Shown piece after piece: positions 10,113-20,259 of a stretch of DNA of 64,000 bases. The translations under genes were made by a program, and so were the position numbers. This stretch comes from Naumovozyma dairenensis CBS 421 (taxonomy: Eukaryota; Ascomycota; Saccharomycetes; Saccharomycetales; Saccharomycetaceae): positions 744,001 through 808,000 of the forward strand of contig NC_016486.1 of the NCBI RefSeq assembly GCF_000227115.2. Reading direction: 5' to 3'. Every line of letters begins with the position of its first letter. Within the stretch, counting starts at the first letter, position 1. The notes under the pieces are model-generated. The model worked only from the letters and a program-made list of their open reading frames with translations, ran no database searches and was not told where the DNA came from.

Positions 10113-10520
10113 GGTTAGCGACGAATTTATACTTATTCGACATGATATTATCTAACATTTTTTCCTGTCTCGAAAGTCTTTTTAAGTTGTTGTATTTTAT
10201 TCTGACCGAAGAACTTCCTTAGGCACTACTCTTTTTTTGTCCATTATATATATATTTATACAACAACGCCTATTTAGAATATAATAACAACGCCACCAAA
10301 TAGACACACTTAAAGAGCAGCATTGCTCCAACACTAAACATGAGAGAAATGGAGGCAAACCATAAAGAGTGAATACATAGCTGGATTGAATCATTATAAG
10401 CATTCATCAATATACATCTATCCTTTTGTTTTTTGCCTTGCCAAATTAAATTTTGTTACTGCTTTTTCCAGAAAGATAATTTAAGGGAGGTTAATATAAT
10501 AACAGCTAGCAGACTAGAAT
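10113..10520. other. Divergent promoter region ATG16 / YMR160W
   Basis: This 408-base AT-rich stretch separates two divergent starts. It contains a short (TA)n tract at about 10245-10256. No coding sequence or strong regulatory motif is recognised. Confidence 0.5.
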
Positions 10521-13052
10521 ATGGCAGTGGATAATGCCAACCCTGCTACTGAAGGCGTAGAAACTACTTCTATTTCATGCAGCGTTGTTACTAATAAACG
10601 AACGTGGACTGACTTGTTTCTACGACGTCCTATTGTTCCTATAAACGAGAATACTACTGCAGATAACAATAATAATAACGAGACTACTACTACAAGAGAT
10701 AATACTTTAGAAAATCAAAATGATAGTGAACAGACAAATCGAATTAACAATGAACAGGCAGGTCCTGTCCAATCCGATGTCCCTGTAAGCTCAACTACCA
10801 CACCTCCTAGTGGAGATGAAAACAATCATGATGGTAACAATGCCAATAATAATGATAATTCTAAAGGTATATGGGCTAATATTTCTACATATTATCAATA
10901 TTTGAGGAATATAGAAAGAGATAACAATAGGAATAATCTTACTTTGATAGGTGACAATGCTCGGTATTCTCAACTAAATATCCAACAAATCAAATACCTT
11001 GAAGAAGAATCTCTAGTAGCCATTAAACAACATGTCAAGACATGGTGCTGGTTTGAGAATTTAACGAACCTGGATTTAGAAGATCTAACGTCATGGAAGG
11101 AAACACCAGGTATTTTAAGTGTATTTGATACTCCATCAGTTAAATGCCCCGTTCCATTATCGAAATATCCAATGGATACACATTGTGGATATCATGTCTT
11201 TATCAAGAATTCGTTAATATTACCTTCCGAATCTCCTATGGAGATATTTCATACTTTACCTCTACGATCAAAAATCGCAACTGCAGTTAAAAATTATTAT
11301 AAATTTCCCAATGAGGAACATTTGTACTTAAAACGACAACCTCTTATAGAAAAAGGTAGTGTGGATTCTGATAAACAGGACATCATTCAGAGGAAGAAAC
11401 ACATTATAATTTCAATGGTTGGTTGGTTACCCGAGAAATATGAAAAATTAACCATCGGTGAACAAAGTACCGCACAATACTTATCTAAGAAATTAGCACA
11501 ATCATTAAAATATAAGGACTCTGATTGTCAAGTATCTTCATTATCCTTTGAATGTCCTCTAGATAATAAACCAGTAACAGAAGTCTTAATTGAATGTATA
11601 GAAATTTTAACAAATTGGTCTCATTTATTTACAGATGACGTTGATTCAATATTCTTTGTTGGTGTTTATCATAGTGTCCCATTAACAATCTTACTAGCCA
11701 AGTATCTCTTGGAAAATAAACCCAATAATAATAAATTCCCAACCAAAAAAATTTCCAAATCAACTAAGATAGGGATCCTTGCCATTGAGTCATGTTTACA
11801 AGGTTATCGGTTCTGGGATCATAGTACCGATTTCATTAATAATAATACTGAAGAAGATAACAATAAGATTCAACAAAATAAAGAAAAACAATTGTTTCAA
11901 AATTTGAACAAACATGAACGAGATATCTTATCAAAGATCAAAAATTATAAAAACATGGACTCGGATGAATCTAAGTTGATTCAAACAAATTTACAATGGT
12001 TAGTTTATAATTGTGATACATTTAGATTAAATCTTTTTGGTAAATTATATGATAATTTTATGACACTTTCACAAAAATTGGCTGTAGATTATAAACATTC
12101 TAAAATATTAAGAAATGTTTGGTGTGAGGGTAAATATTTCGAATTAGACACCAAGAAACCAGATCTTCTGAAATTGTCGAATATTCATTTGAAAACTCCA
12201 AAATTTGAATCAGATTTGGAAATCCCATCGAAAAGGGTTTTTGAGATAACCTTGATTAATAATTTATTATTGACTTTAAATTTAGGAAAGTCTGAATTTG
12301 TTTCTTTAATTAAATTAATTAGTCCATTTTTTATTTCAAGATCCTTCAACGAAAACACAATTTCTCCTAACATGAAAAAACATTTCCAAAATGAGTTAAA
12401 AATTTGGTTACAAGAAATGGACGAGAAATGGAACAACAATAACAATAATGCAAATGAAATCACCCATCAACTTCTAAAGGATAGAAAACAAGATATCGAT
12501 CCATTGCCAGAGGAAATTTCCACTGTGCATAATTTCTTAGAATATTCACATTATCAACATATCAAGAACCCCGATATCTTACAAATATATGACGATATTT
12601 GTGATGATGATTCTGTCTATAGAATATTCATTGAAAATACTACATTAACGAAAAATCCATTAATAAGGAAACCATTAATTTTATTACATGATACTTTTTC
12701 ACCTAGTAGTATATTAAGTACAGTAAATCAATACGATTTAGTTTGGAAATTTCATGAATTTTTATCAAGATTTATTCACTTAAGAAATTTACCTGAACAA
12801 GATACGAGATTGTTAATGTCGAATTTTGCCATATCGTTGAATTATTCATGTTCAAAAAATTTTCATATAGATAATTTCAATTTTAAAAAAAATAACTCAG
12901 AAGCTATAAAAAGAGTCAAAGATATTTGGGAAACGTATCAACTTTGGAACCCATCAACTAAGGGGTTAAAACAATTAAAGAACGTTTTGAGTGTATTATC
13001 CTTGTATACTGACTCTGATCATTTGATTAAGGATATGAAGAGAACTTCATGA
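10521..13052 (+). CDS. YMR160W: YMR160W-like vacuolar-membrane protein of unknown function
   Basis: An 843-aa protein, close to the 816-aa S. cerevisiae YMR160W, whose product has been located at the vacuole membrane and has no known activity. The first 125 residues are low-complexity (Asn, Thr, Glu). The rest is a folded, mostly helical sequence without a clear transmembrane segment. A stretch IFFVGVYHSVPLTILLA near residue 375 has the look of a beta-strand, turn and helix in an alpha/beta fold, followed by GILAIESCLQGYRFW. I do not recognise a catalytic domain. Assignment rests on length, low-complexity N-terminus and its place between ATG16 and HLJ1. Confidence 0.8.
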   Translation: MAVDNANPATEGVETTSISCSVVTNKRTWTDLFLRRPIVPINENTTADNNNNNETTTTRDNTLENQNDSEQTNRINNEQAGPVQSDVPVSSTTTPPSGDENNHDGNNANNNDNSKGIWANISTYYQYLRNIERDNNRNNLTLIGDNARYSQLNIQQIKYLEEESLVAIKQHVKTWCWFENLTNLDLEDLTSWKETPGILSVFDTPSVKCPVPLSKYPMDTHCGYHVFIKNSLILPSESPMEIFHTLPLRSKIATAVKNYYKFPNEEHLYLKRQPLIEKGSVDSDKQDIIQRKKHIIISMVGWLPEKYEKLTIGEQSTAQYLSKKLAQSLKYKDSDCQVSSLSFECPLDNKPVTEVLIECIEILTNWSHLFTDDVDSIFFVGVYHSVPLTILLAKYLLENKPNNNKFPTKKISKSTKIGILAIESCLQGYRFWDHSTDFINNNTEEDNNKIQQNKEKQLFQNLNKHERDILSKIKNYKNMDSDESKLIQTNLQWLVYNCDTFRLNLFGKLYDNFMTLSQKLAVDYKHSKILRNVWCEGKYFELDTKKPDLLKLSNIHLKTPKFESDLEIPSKRVFEITLINNLLLTLNLGKSEFVSLIKLISPFFISRSFNENTISPNMKKHFQNELKIWLQEMDEKWNNNNNNANEITHQLLKDRKQDIDPLPEEISTVHNFLEYSHYQHIKNPDILQIYDDICDDDSVYRIFIENTTLTKNPLIRKPLILLHDTFSPSSILSTVNQYDLVWKFHEFLSRFIHLRNLPEQDTRLLMSNFAISLNYSCSKNFHIDNFNFKKNNSEAIKRVKDIWETYQLWNPSTKGLKQLKNVLSVLSLYTDSDHLIKDMKRTS

Positions 13053-13604
13053 AATTTCGCAATAGAATGAAAACAGCGAATTGTGAATCGTATGGTCTGG
13101 AATCATGCATGCGCCAAGGAAAAAAAAGCAAAGAATTAGGTATAGTAGTAATAACATATATACTACAAATATATAGACATAGACATATCAATTTACATAT
13201 TTGAAAAAGATAGAATATATCACAAATAGGTCTTGTATAATATTTCCTCGTAACGTGGCGGGAGATTCTTTGATAATAAATATAAAGAGGTTACTAGGAA
13301 AATATATAATATATTTCTATGTATGGTGTATTGAATATGATTGCCTATCCTTCTTATAACCTTTCGTACCTTCCCTCTCTCACAACAAAATTGTTAACTA
13401 TTGCAATACGTTGCTCCTCTGCGGAAGTAAGACGACTGTCAGTAAATGATTCCAGGTGACAGACAAATGATTTCACAGTATAAACGGTAGTAAGTTAATT
13501 TATATATAACATGTATACTGTGATGAAGGGGAAGGTACCTACGTTTCTGGTGCTCTTATCTATTTATCCTCATTGTCTTACCAGGAAACAAAATAAGAAA
13601 ATAC
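13053..13604. other. Intergenic region YMR160W / tRNA-Ala
   Basis: This 552-base stretch is AT-rich with several TATATA tracts and no supported coding sequence. It lies between the YMR160W stop and tRNA-Ala. Nothing else is recognised. Confidence 0.5.
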
Positions 13605-13677
13605 GGGCGTGTGGCGTAGTTGGTAGCGCGCTCCCTTAGCATGGGAGAGGTCTTGGGTTCGATTCCCAACTCGTCCA
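13605..13677 (+). tRNA. tRNA-Ala (anticodon AGC)
   Basis: A 73-base cloverleaf begins GGGCGTG. It has a D-arm with TGGCGTAGTTGGTAGCG (A box), anticodon stem CTCCC/GGGAG with loop TTAGCAT (anticodon 13638-13640), T-arm with GGTTCGATTCC (B box) and 3' CTCGTCC plus discriminator A. The unusual U6-U67 position in the acceptor stem is also present in S. cerevisiae tRNA-Ala-AGC. No intron. A run of T residues for Pol III termination follows at about 13688-13698. It sits 312 bases upstream of HLJ1 on the same strand. Confidence 0.97.
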
Positions 13678-13989
13678 GATATTCTTCTCTTTTTTCTTTT
13701 TATATGTAGAGAGAGAGGAAAAGAAAGACTTTGACACTACTTTCACATACTTTACAATATGTACTTATTAAAGTAAAATGTATTGTACTCACACGTCGGC
13801 TGTAATAGTAGTTAGTAGTAGAGATTGACAGCCGGTGCAAAGAAGAGGTTTTTTTCTCAACAGAAAAGGATTATTGTATCGCAAGCTGCCATCTATTTGG
13901 ACGAAGAAGAACAACATAGCTTCTTCCATTATTACTATTAATATAAAATTCCCACAAACACATAACTTCAAAAATATAAATTTTATTAA
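13678..13989. other. HLJ1 upstream region
   Basis: These 312 bases hold the T-rich tRNA terminator and the HLJ1 promoter and leader. Small overlapping open frames are present but unsupported. No specific motif is recognised. Confidence 0.5.
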
Positions 13990-14679
13990 ATGGAATACTC
14001 ACAAGATCAAGAGAAGTTAGCATTGGATATATTATCAAAGGATAAACATGCATTCTATGAAATCCTAAAAGTAGAAAGAACATCCACAGAAAATGAAATT
14101 AAAAAAGCATATAGAAAATTAGCCATACGATTACATCCAGATAAAAATCCTCATCCAAAGGCTAGTGAAGCTTTCAAAATTATTAATAGAGCATTTGAAG
14201 TACTAAGTGATAATGAAAAAAGGAGGATATTCGATCAACTAGGTAGAGATCCTGATGATAGAAACGCAGCTGCCTCTGCAGGAAGTGGGTTTGCTAGGGC
14301 TAGTGGTACAACGAATATGGGTGGATTTGAAGATATATTTTTCGGAAATCGTCGTCATCATCATCATCCTGCTGCGGCTACAGGATTTAATCAACCTGAA
14401 GATATATTTGATTTCTTATTCAACATGAACGGCGGAGGTAACCCCTTCATGAATGCTCAACAGGGACCTACTTTTACCTTTGGAGGACCAGGAGGGTTTA
14501 GGGTATATACAAATGGACAAGGTGGTAGACATGCATTCCAAAGACAACAACAACGTCGACAACAAACAGAAGCTCAAAATAATCCTGAAGGCGCAGTCAA
14601 TCAAGATATTATAAAAATAATGCTACCACTAATCTTATTCTTCTTATTACCCGTTATTGAAAGATTGCTTTTCGGTTAA
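13990..14679 (+). CDS. HLJ1: ER-membrane J-protein Hlj1 (Hsp40)
   Basis: A 229-aa protein (S. cerevisiae 224 aa). The J domain spans about residues 18-88 with the essential HPD at residues 49-51 (RLHPDKNPHP). A Gly/Phe/His-rich middle region follows, including four consecutive His near residue 120 and a Gln/Arg-rich stretch near residue 185. A C-terminal transmembrane anchor (IIKIMLPLILFFLLPVI, about residues 207-223) predicts a tail-anchored ER protein with a cytosolic J domain. Hlj1 cooperates with Ydj1 and Ssa Hsp70s in ER-associated degradation of membrane proteins. It is convergent with DNF3, as in S. cerevisiae. Confidence 0.93.
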   Translation: MEYSQDQEKLALDILSKDKHAFYEILKVERTSTENEIKKAYRKLAIRLHPDKNPHPKASEAFKIINRAFEVLSDNEKRRIFDQLGRDPDDRNAAASAGSGFARASGTTNMGGFEDIFFGNRRHHHHPAAATGFNQPEDIFDFLFNMNGGGNPFMNAQQGPTFTFGGPGGFRVYTNGQGGRHAFQRQQQRRQQTEAQNNPEGAVNQDIIKIMLPLILFFLLPVIERLLFG

Positions 14680-14976
14680 TCATTGGTACATCCCATTCAT
14701 TCTTCTCCTCATCTATTTACCCAGCAAATACTTTCTAATAATGCATCAATAAACAAGAAAACGACATTTCTCATCGCAACCTCTCTAATTATAACCCATA
14801 TTGTAAACTCAACGTCCATGTTCATATATAGATATATATAAAGCAACTCTTTCATAAACTCCCACATATTTCTAATTCAAACTCGAATATTACAAATGAA
14901 AATAATAAGGTTTATTTTCCTTAAGAGAATATTATATCTAAACTTGGTATTTATACATTTACATTCACAAACACCC

Positions 14977-17900
14977 CTATTCCAAGTCTTCCATTCTTTG
15001 CTGGATAATCTCATTGACATCTTCATCTGTTTCCGTATTCAAATTGAATTTCAATTTCTTAGTAATCTTTGTTGCAATATTAGGCGTCGATTCATTATTA
15101 CTCGATTTATTTTCTAACATTTCCTCTCTCTTAATTAATTTACCACTAGGTAAAACTTCATATTCTTCATTATTATATTTAGAATCACTATTAGTACTAG
15201 TAAAAGTTGTTGTCCTTGTCCTTGGTTTCATCTCAATAGATTCCACATCAAGTGTCAAATTATCATCAACATTATTCCTATCTGCTTCATTTACATGAGA
15301 TGTTGATCTACCACGAGATGACATCATCTTATCCTTATACCTTTCAAACGCATTTGGATCATGTTCCCATGTCCATCCTTGTTTCATTTCAGTATATGCA
15401 CCTAATTCCAATTTCTTTCTAATTTGACTCTTTTGTTCCAAAACTGTGAAAATAGCAGAATCTGTAGGCCATAACATCGTCTTAAGGGTTTGATAAACAA
15501 TATCAAGTGAAATGGGTAATAGCGCCAATACCAAACAAGTACACCAAAATGTTATATCTTTACCAAATTGATAATAAAATCCATATGGAACATCATATAT
15601 GGTATCCTTCCTATTAAGAATAGGTAACGCACAAATCCAAACTAACCAACCACCACATGATAATATCACTGAAACAAATACTAACCAATTACGATTTTTC
15701 ATCTCTATAAATTGACATTTAACATTCACTAAAGCAACAATCGCTGTGAAATTTACTAACCCCAGTGGATACATCGTATGATCAGATAACGCAGTTTCAC
15801 CCCATATGATACAATTAAGAAATGTAATTAATATTGCATATGCGGTTCCTTGAATGACCCATTCAATAAATATCATTAAATTGAATCCTTCTGATAATCT
15901 ACCCATGGAATATAATTCTGGTACAGCTAACAAAGTCATCGGCTTCAAGTCCTTTTCAAACATCCCAATACATAGCACAGGTAAAGATGTAAATAATGTA
16001 TTGAACATGGATAATGACCATGGCTCATAAAGGGATGACCCAGAAAACATCGTGTAACGTTGATAAATTAATTGTGTCAAATAAAAAGTAATTTCTTTGT
16101 AAAATGTGCATAAAATGAACTTCGCTGTACGAATATAATTATAACGCCCATGAACCAATAATAATTTTGATAAGAATCGAAATTGCCCAATTGAATAATC
16201 AGATGATCTTGACGCTTGTAAACCTTCTTTACCAGCAATACCAACACCAATATCGGCTGATTGAATCATAGCAATATCGTTAGCACCATCACCAATAGCT
16301 AATGTGACTAAACTTTTGTCTGTGTTCCTAATATTCGATACCATTAAAGCCTTTTGAGATGGAGATGCTCGACAACAGATCACTGAATCAGTCTTTGTAC
16401 AAAGTTCAATAAAAACTGACATTAGAGTTGGATTACTTTCAAACATTGCCAACGTTGCTCCATCAATGATAATGACACAATGAGCTACATTCCCTGAGTC
16501 TACTTCCTGTGAAATTGCATTCATTTTAGATATGATATTGTCATCACTTGTGGCTAAAATAACAACAGTTGAATAATCATAAATTAATTTACAAGAATAT
16601 CCAATATTAATGGCTGTTTCTCTTTTATCACCTGTCAACATCCACATCTTAATCCCTGCCCTTCTAATCTTCTCGATAGCTTCTGAAACACCCTCCTGTA
16701 ATTTATCTTCAATAGCAGTAGCTCCAAGTAGCGTTAAATTTTCTTCGATTTTTCCTCCAACTTCATCAATTTTTGATTTACGATTCAATAAAGATGTCTT
16801 GGCTTCATGATATTCCGCTTCCCATTCTTGATAATCTTCATTATCAATCCACTTGTATGCAAATAATAATGTTCTTAATCCTTCCATGGAAAATTCATCA
16901 ATGGCTTGGATAGTCTTTTCTATGATATATTCTTCATTAGATAACAAATCATCATTACCAATATATTCAAAAATATCCGTTGCATCCATTACTTTCTTGG
17001 CGTTGGTGGGTGGTTCCAAATGATTAGAAGAGCTTCCATTAATACCATTCCCCAGTTCGGCGTTTCTAGAAAGTGAAAGTCGGGGCCCATATTTCTCCAA
17101 TTGCTGATAATGTAATGATTTCCTACTTTTATAAACAACTTCATCAATTTCATTATCTGTCCTTTTCATTGTATCTAAAAATTGATCAATAGAATCGATT
17201 TGCATTTCAGGATCCTTCCTATTCCCATTTCGATTACTTAAAGATGATATACTATTCCGCATAGCCTGTAAAGTTAAACTTGATTTCGCATTAGCAGATA
17301 TAGAACCTCTCAATGAAGTCCTTGGCATATCATTATATGCCATCCGTTCCAATGATTTTCTTTGTTGGATAACTACAGCTGCCTCAGATTCCTTACGTTC
17401 CTTTGCAGTTTCATTTATGTCCTCCATCTTTTGGAACGCAATTTCTCGATCTTGCAACCGTTCTAAAATCACATTATCCGCACCTTTACAAATTAACAAA
17501 ACTTTATTTGGTTCAGATGCCATCCTAACTAAGACAGACATTCTTTTCCTATCGGAATTGAAATCAATATAATTCAATATTTCATAATCTTCTAACTGTG
17601 GTGCATTCGCAAACCCATTTGGATATGCCCTAATTGTCAATATATTTGCGTTCCTATTCAGGACAACGTAACCTAAATCTCTGGCAGCTGTCACTAATGC
17701 TAGTTCATCTGGTGAAGAAGATTGATATTCTATACTTATTTTTTCATTTTCAATTGAAATATCATCCGATTTCTTAGGTAAACAACTATGACATAGTGCT
17801 AAAGAAAGAATAAAAAATTTCGCTTTCTTAGAGAATAATGTATCCGGATAGGTTTGAATGTGATTGATCAAATCAAAAGAAGTCTTGATTTTAGTTGGCA

Positions 17901-19980
17901 TAGTGCTGCTCCCTGTAGAATTTGCAGTCGAATCAGAGCTAATTACTCGCTTTGCTGGGCCATATAATGATTTCATACTTGGTCTGCCTGTGTATATTGC
18001 TGACGAGTTTCCTTTATATTCGATGGATATACGGCTGCCCGTGTTCCTAGCATTCCCTAGAAATTCTTTATTATCATTATTATTGTAACCATCCGCGGTT
18101 GTTTCTCCAAATTTTGCCAATAAGTTCCTATCATCAACAGATACAACATCTATATCTGTACTTGTATGGGACAATTGTTGTCTTAAGGATAAATCAACCG
18201 CATCGACATTGTGTAACCACGAAGATCCACAAATTGAAAATTTTCTAAACAACATTTTATTATCTGTTAGAGTCCCAGTTTTATCGCTAAATATATAAGA
18301 AACTTGTCCCAATTCTTCCAAAATGGTTGCAGTTCTTGATTCACAAGGTGTGTCAGTTTCTGCATGGTACATATCGATATCCCATTCCATCATTTTGCTC
18401 TGCATAACTTTGATAATTTCCATCGTAACATATAAGGATAGGGGAATCATCGTATTATACATAATAATAAACGCCATTATCGATGGGGCGACTCCTACGT
18501 CTTGATTACGTAAATACCAGGCTTGATTGTTGTCGATATACTTTCTGTTGTTAAGGACATGCCCGAAAAAGGAAAAAAAGGAAATTGTTGCGACCACAAA
18601 CACCATAAATGCAATAATTAGATTAATCTTCTTCTGCAATTTTGGAGCCTTGGTCCTAGGATTTTTTAATGCGTTCATTCTTATTTTTGTTTCTTCACCT
18701 GTAAAAATTACCATCCCGATAACATTTTCGGTATTCCTAATGATACTCCCACGATAGACAACATTATCTGGGCCTACCGGGTACTTCATAAGAGTGTTAT
18801 TCTGCGAAGTGGTCAACTCTATATTCCCTTCAAAATTATATAAATCATTATTTGGATCTTCCACGGTGACTAATGCGTTTACATTAGCCAAACCAGATGC
18901 CGATGATGTCAATTTATTTAATTCCGGATGTGGCTGTTTTGCTTTTAAATTTGTTTCACCATCTAAGGCCATTGTCTCAACAAAACATTCACTATTATCA
19001 CCATCACTTGTCAGGAGAATAACATCTGCCGGCACACAGTCACCACAATTCAGGAGAATGAAATCGCCTACATGTAAATCTTTCCACGCACTCTTATTGA
19101 TATGTACATTATGATTCGAGTTCAGTAAATCAAAATTGTTGAATCTAGTATTCAAAGACGGGCTTTCATTTAGCCTTGTCGGCAGTTCGGGTGTATTTGC
19201 TTTCGGATTAGTAAAAGAAATATCATTGGGATCATTAGCCACACTCGGTATTACAGCAAAATTGCTATTTCCTTCATTATGGTTGTTATACTTCGTAAGT
19301 AATTTGCATGGCTTGTTATTTTCTTCTTTATCAAGACGATGTCTTCGGAAATCATCCCATGCTTCTCTTGCCATTGATATGCCCATAAATATACACAATG
19401 GAACAATAGTTGTATATGTACCTGTCGTTGACCAACCTGGGATCATTTGTAGTATTGCAACCAAAAAAAAATAGACATTTGCTAGTTTCGAGAATTGTGC
19501 ATATAATTGTTTTGGGAAAAAGGAATATATTGTGTATCTTGACGACCTTATCGTGTTAGGACAGTAAAAGGATTGTGTTCTTTCGTCAACGAGACGATCC
19601 ATTTCACGCTTATTATTTTTGGACACCGTATATTTTTTGAATTGAGCCACGTTATGGTCTAAAGAAATAGGTATATGTCTCCCATCTTTTGATCGTAGCA
19701 CTCTCGGTCTGTCGAGTATAACATCTAGCATTTTTGTCACGAAGCTTAACCTCTCATTTGGAAAAGTATAAGAGTTGTTACTAGAATCTGAATCTTCTTC
19801 ATTGTTCGCTTCATTCATATCTTCATTATCTTCTTCGTTTCCTTCAGTAATATCCTCTAGTTCTATATTTTCTATCGTCTCAGAAGAGTTTTTGCCTGTA
19901 AATTTATCATATAGATGTTTATTAAACATCTGTGTACGTAAAGAGCCAGCTCTTTTTCTTTTCTGATCTGACTCACTCAT
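14977..19980 (-). CDS. DNF3: Dnf3, P4-type phospholipid-translocating ATPase
   Basis: A 1667-aa protein (S. cerevisiae 1656 aa). It has the P4-ATPase N-terminal block (TIYSFFPKQLYAQFSKLANVYFF), an actuator loop with DGETNLK, the phosphorylation motif DKTGTLT with Asp566, the nucleotide-binding domain with SSPDELAL, and the hinge GDGANDIAMIQSADIGVGI. About ten membrane segments are expected, with hydrophobic runs concentrated in two groups. Dnf3 flips phospholipids across trans-Golgi and secretory-vesicle membranes with a Cdc50-family partner (Crf1). Long Asn/Ser-rich inserts occur in the N-domain near residues 610-700 and 860-1000. The N-terminal tail is strongly acidic. Residues 14977-15300 encode a cytosolic C-terminal tail. 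Confidence 0.95.
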   Translation of the reverse strand: MSESDQKRKRAGSLRTQMFNKHLYDKFTGKNSSETIENIELEDITEGNEEDNEDMNEANNEEDSDSSNNSYTFPNERLSFVTKMLDVILDRPRVLRSKDGRHIPISLDHNVAQFKKYTVSKNNKREMDRLVDERTQSFYCPNTIRSSRYTIYSFFPKQLYAQFSKLANVYFFLVAILQMIPGWSTTGTYTTIVPLCIFMGISMAREAWDDFRRHRLDKEENNKPCKLLTKYNNHNEGNSNFAVIPSVANDPNDISFTNPKANTPELPTRLNESPSLNTRFNNFDLLNSNHNVHINKSAWKDLHVGDFILLNCGDCVPADVILLTSDGDNSECFVETMALDGETNLKAKQPHPELNKLTSSASGLANVNALVTVEDPNNDLYNFEGNIELTTSQNNTLMKYPVGPDNVVYRGSIIRNTENVIGMVIFTGEETKIRMNALKNPRTKAPKLQKKINLIIAFMVFVVATISFFSFFGHVLNNRKYIDNNQAWYLRNQDVGVAPSIMAFIIMYNTMIPLSLYVTMEIIKVMQSKMMEWDIDMYHAETDTPCESRTATILEELGQVSYIFSDKTGTLTDNKMLFRKFSICGSSWLHNVDAVDLSLRQQLSHTSTDIDVVSVDDRNLLAKFGETTADGYNNNDNKEFLGNARNTGSRISIEYKGNSSAIYTGRPSMKSLYGPAKRVISSDSTANSTGSSTMPTKIKTSFDLINHIQTYPDTLFSKKAKFFILSLALCHSCLPKKSDDISIENEKISIEYQSSSPDELALVTAARDLGYVVLNRNANILTIRAYPNGFANAPQLEDYEILNYIDFNSDRKRMSVLVRMASEPNKVLLICKGADNVILERLQDREIAFQKMEDINETAKERKESEAAVVIQQRKSLERMAYNDMPRTSLRGSISANAKSSLTLQAMRNSISSLSNRNGNRKDPEMQIDSIDQFLDTMKRTDNEIDEVVYKSRKSLHYQQLEKYGPRLSLSRNAELGNGINGSSSNHLEPPTNAKKVMDATDIFEYIGNDDLLSNEEYIIEKTIQAIDEFSMEGLRTLLFAYKWIDNEDYQEWEAEYHEAKTSLLNRKSKIDEVGGKIEENLTLLGATAIEDKLQEGVSEAIEKIRRAGIKMWMLTGDKRETAINIGYSCKLIYDYSTVVILATSDDNIISKMNAISQEVDSGNVAHCVIIIDGATLAMFESNPTLMSVFIELCTKTDSVICCRASPSQKALMVSNIRNTDKSLVTLAIGDGANDIAMIQSADIGVGIAGKEGLQASRSSDYSIGQFRFLSKLLLVHGRYNYIRTAKFILCTFYKEITFYLTQLIYQRYTMFSGSSLYEPWSLSMFNTLFTSLPVLCIGMFEKDLKPMTLLAVPELYSMGRLSEGFNLMIFIEWVIQGTAYAILITFLNCIIWGETALSDHTMYPLGLVNFTAIVALVNVKCQFIEMKNRNWLVFVSVILSCGGWLVWICALPILNRKDTIYDVPYGFYYQFGKDITFWCTCLVLALLPISLDIVYQTLKTMLWPTDSAIFTVLEQKSQIRKKLELGAYTEMKQGWTWEHDPNAFERYKDKMMSSRGRSTSHVNEADRNNVDDNLTLDVESIEMKPRTRTTTFTSTNSDSKYNNEEYEVLPSGKLIKREEMLENKSSNNESTPNIATKITKKLKFNLNTETDEDVNEIIQQRMEDLE

Positions 19981-20259
19981 AATTTGTTCAACCTACTCTG
20001 TTCGAGCTCTCGAAATAAAAAAGAACTATTAGAGAACAAAAGAAGGTAATAATAGCTACTCCAAACGAATGAATATAATTTTAGTTATTGATTAATTTCT
20101 AATGTATGACATTAAGAGATTGGGTTTTTAAAGGATATATAATTAATTAAACAAAGTATGCTACTTTTACAGATAAGTTTTCATCATCAAGATTTGTTTA
20201 TGCTTCTTTCACATATTACGTGCGTTTGGAAGTGGCGCGCGGAGTGGTGTACGGAAGTA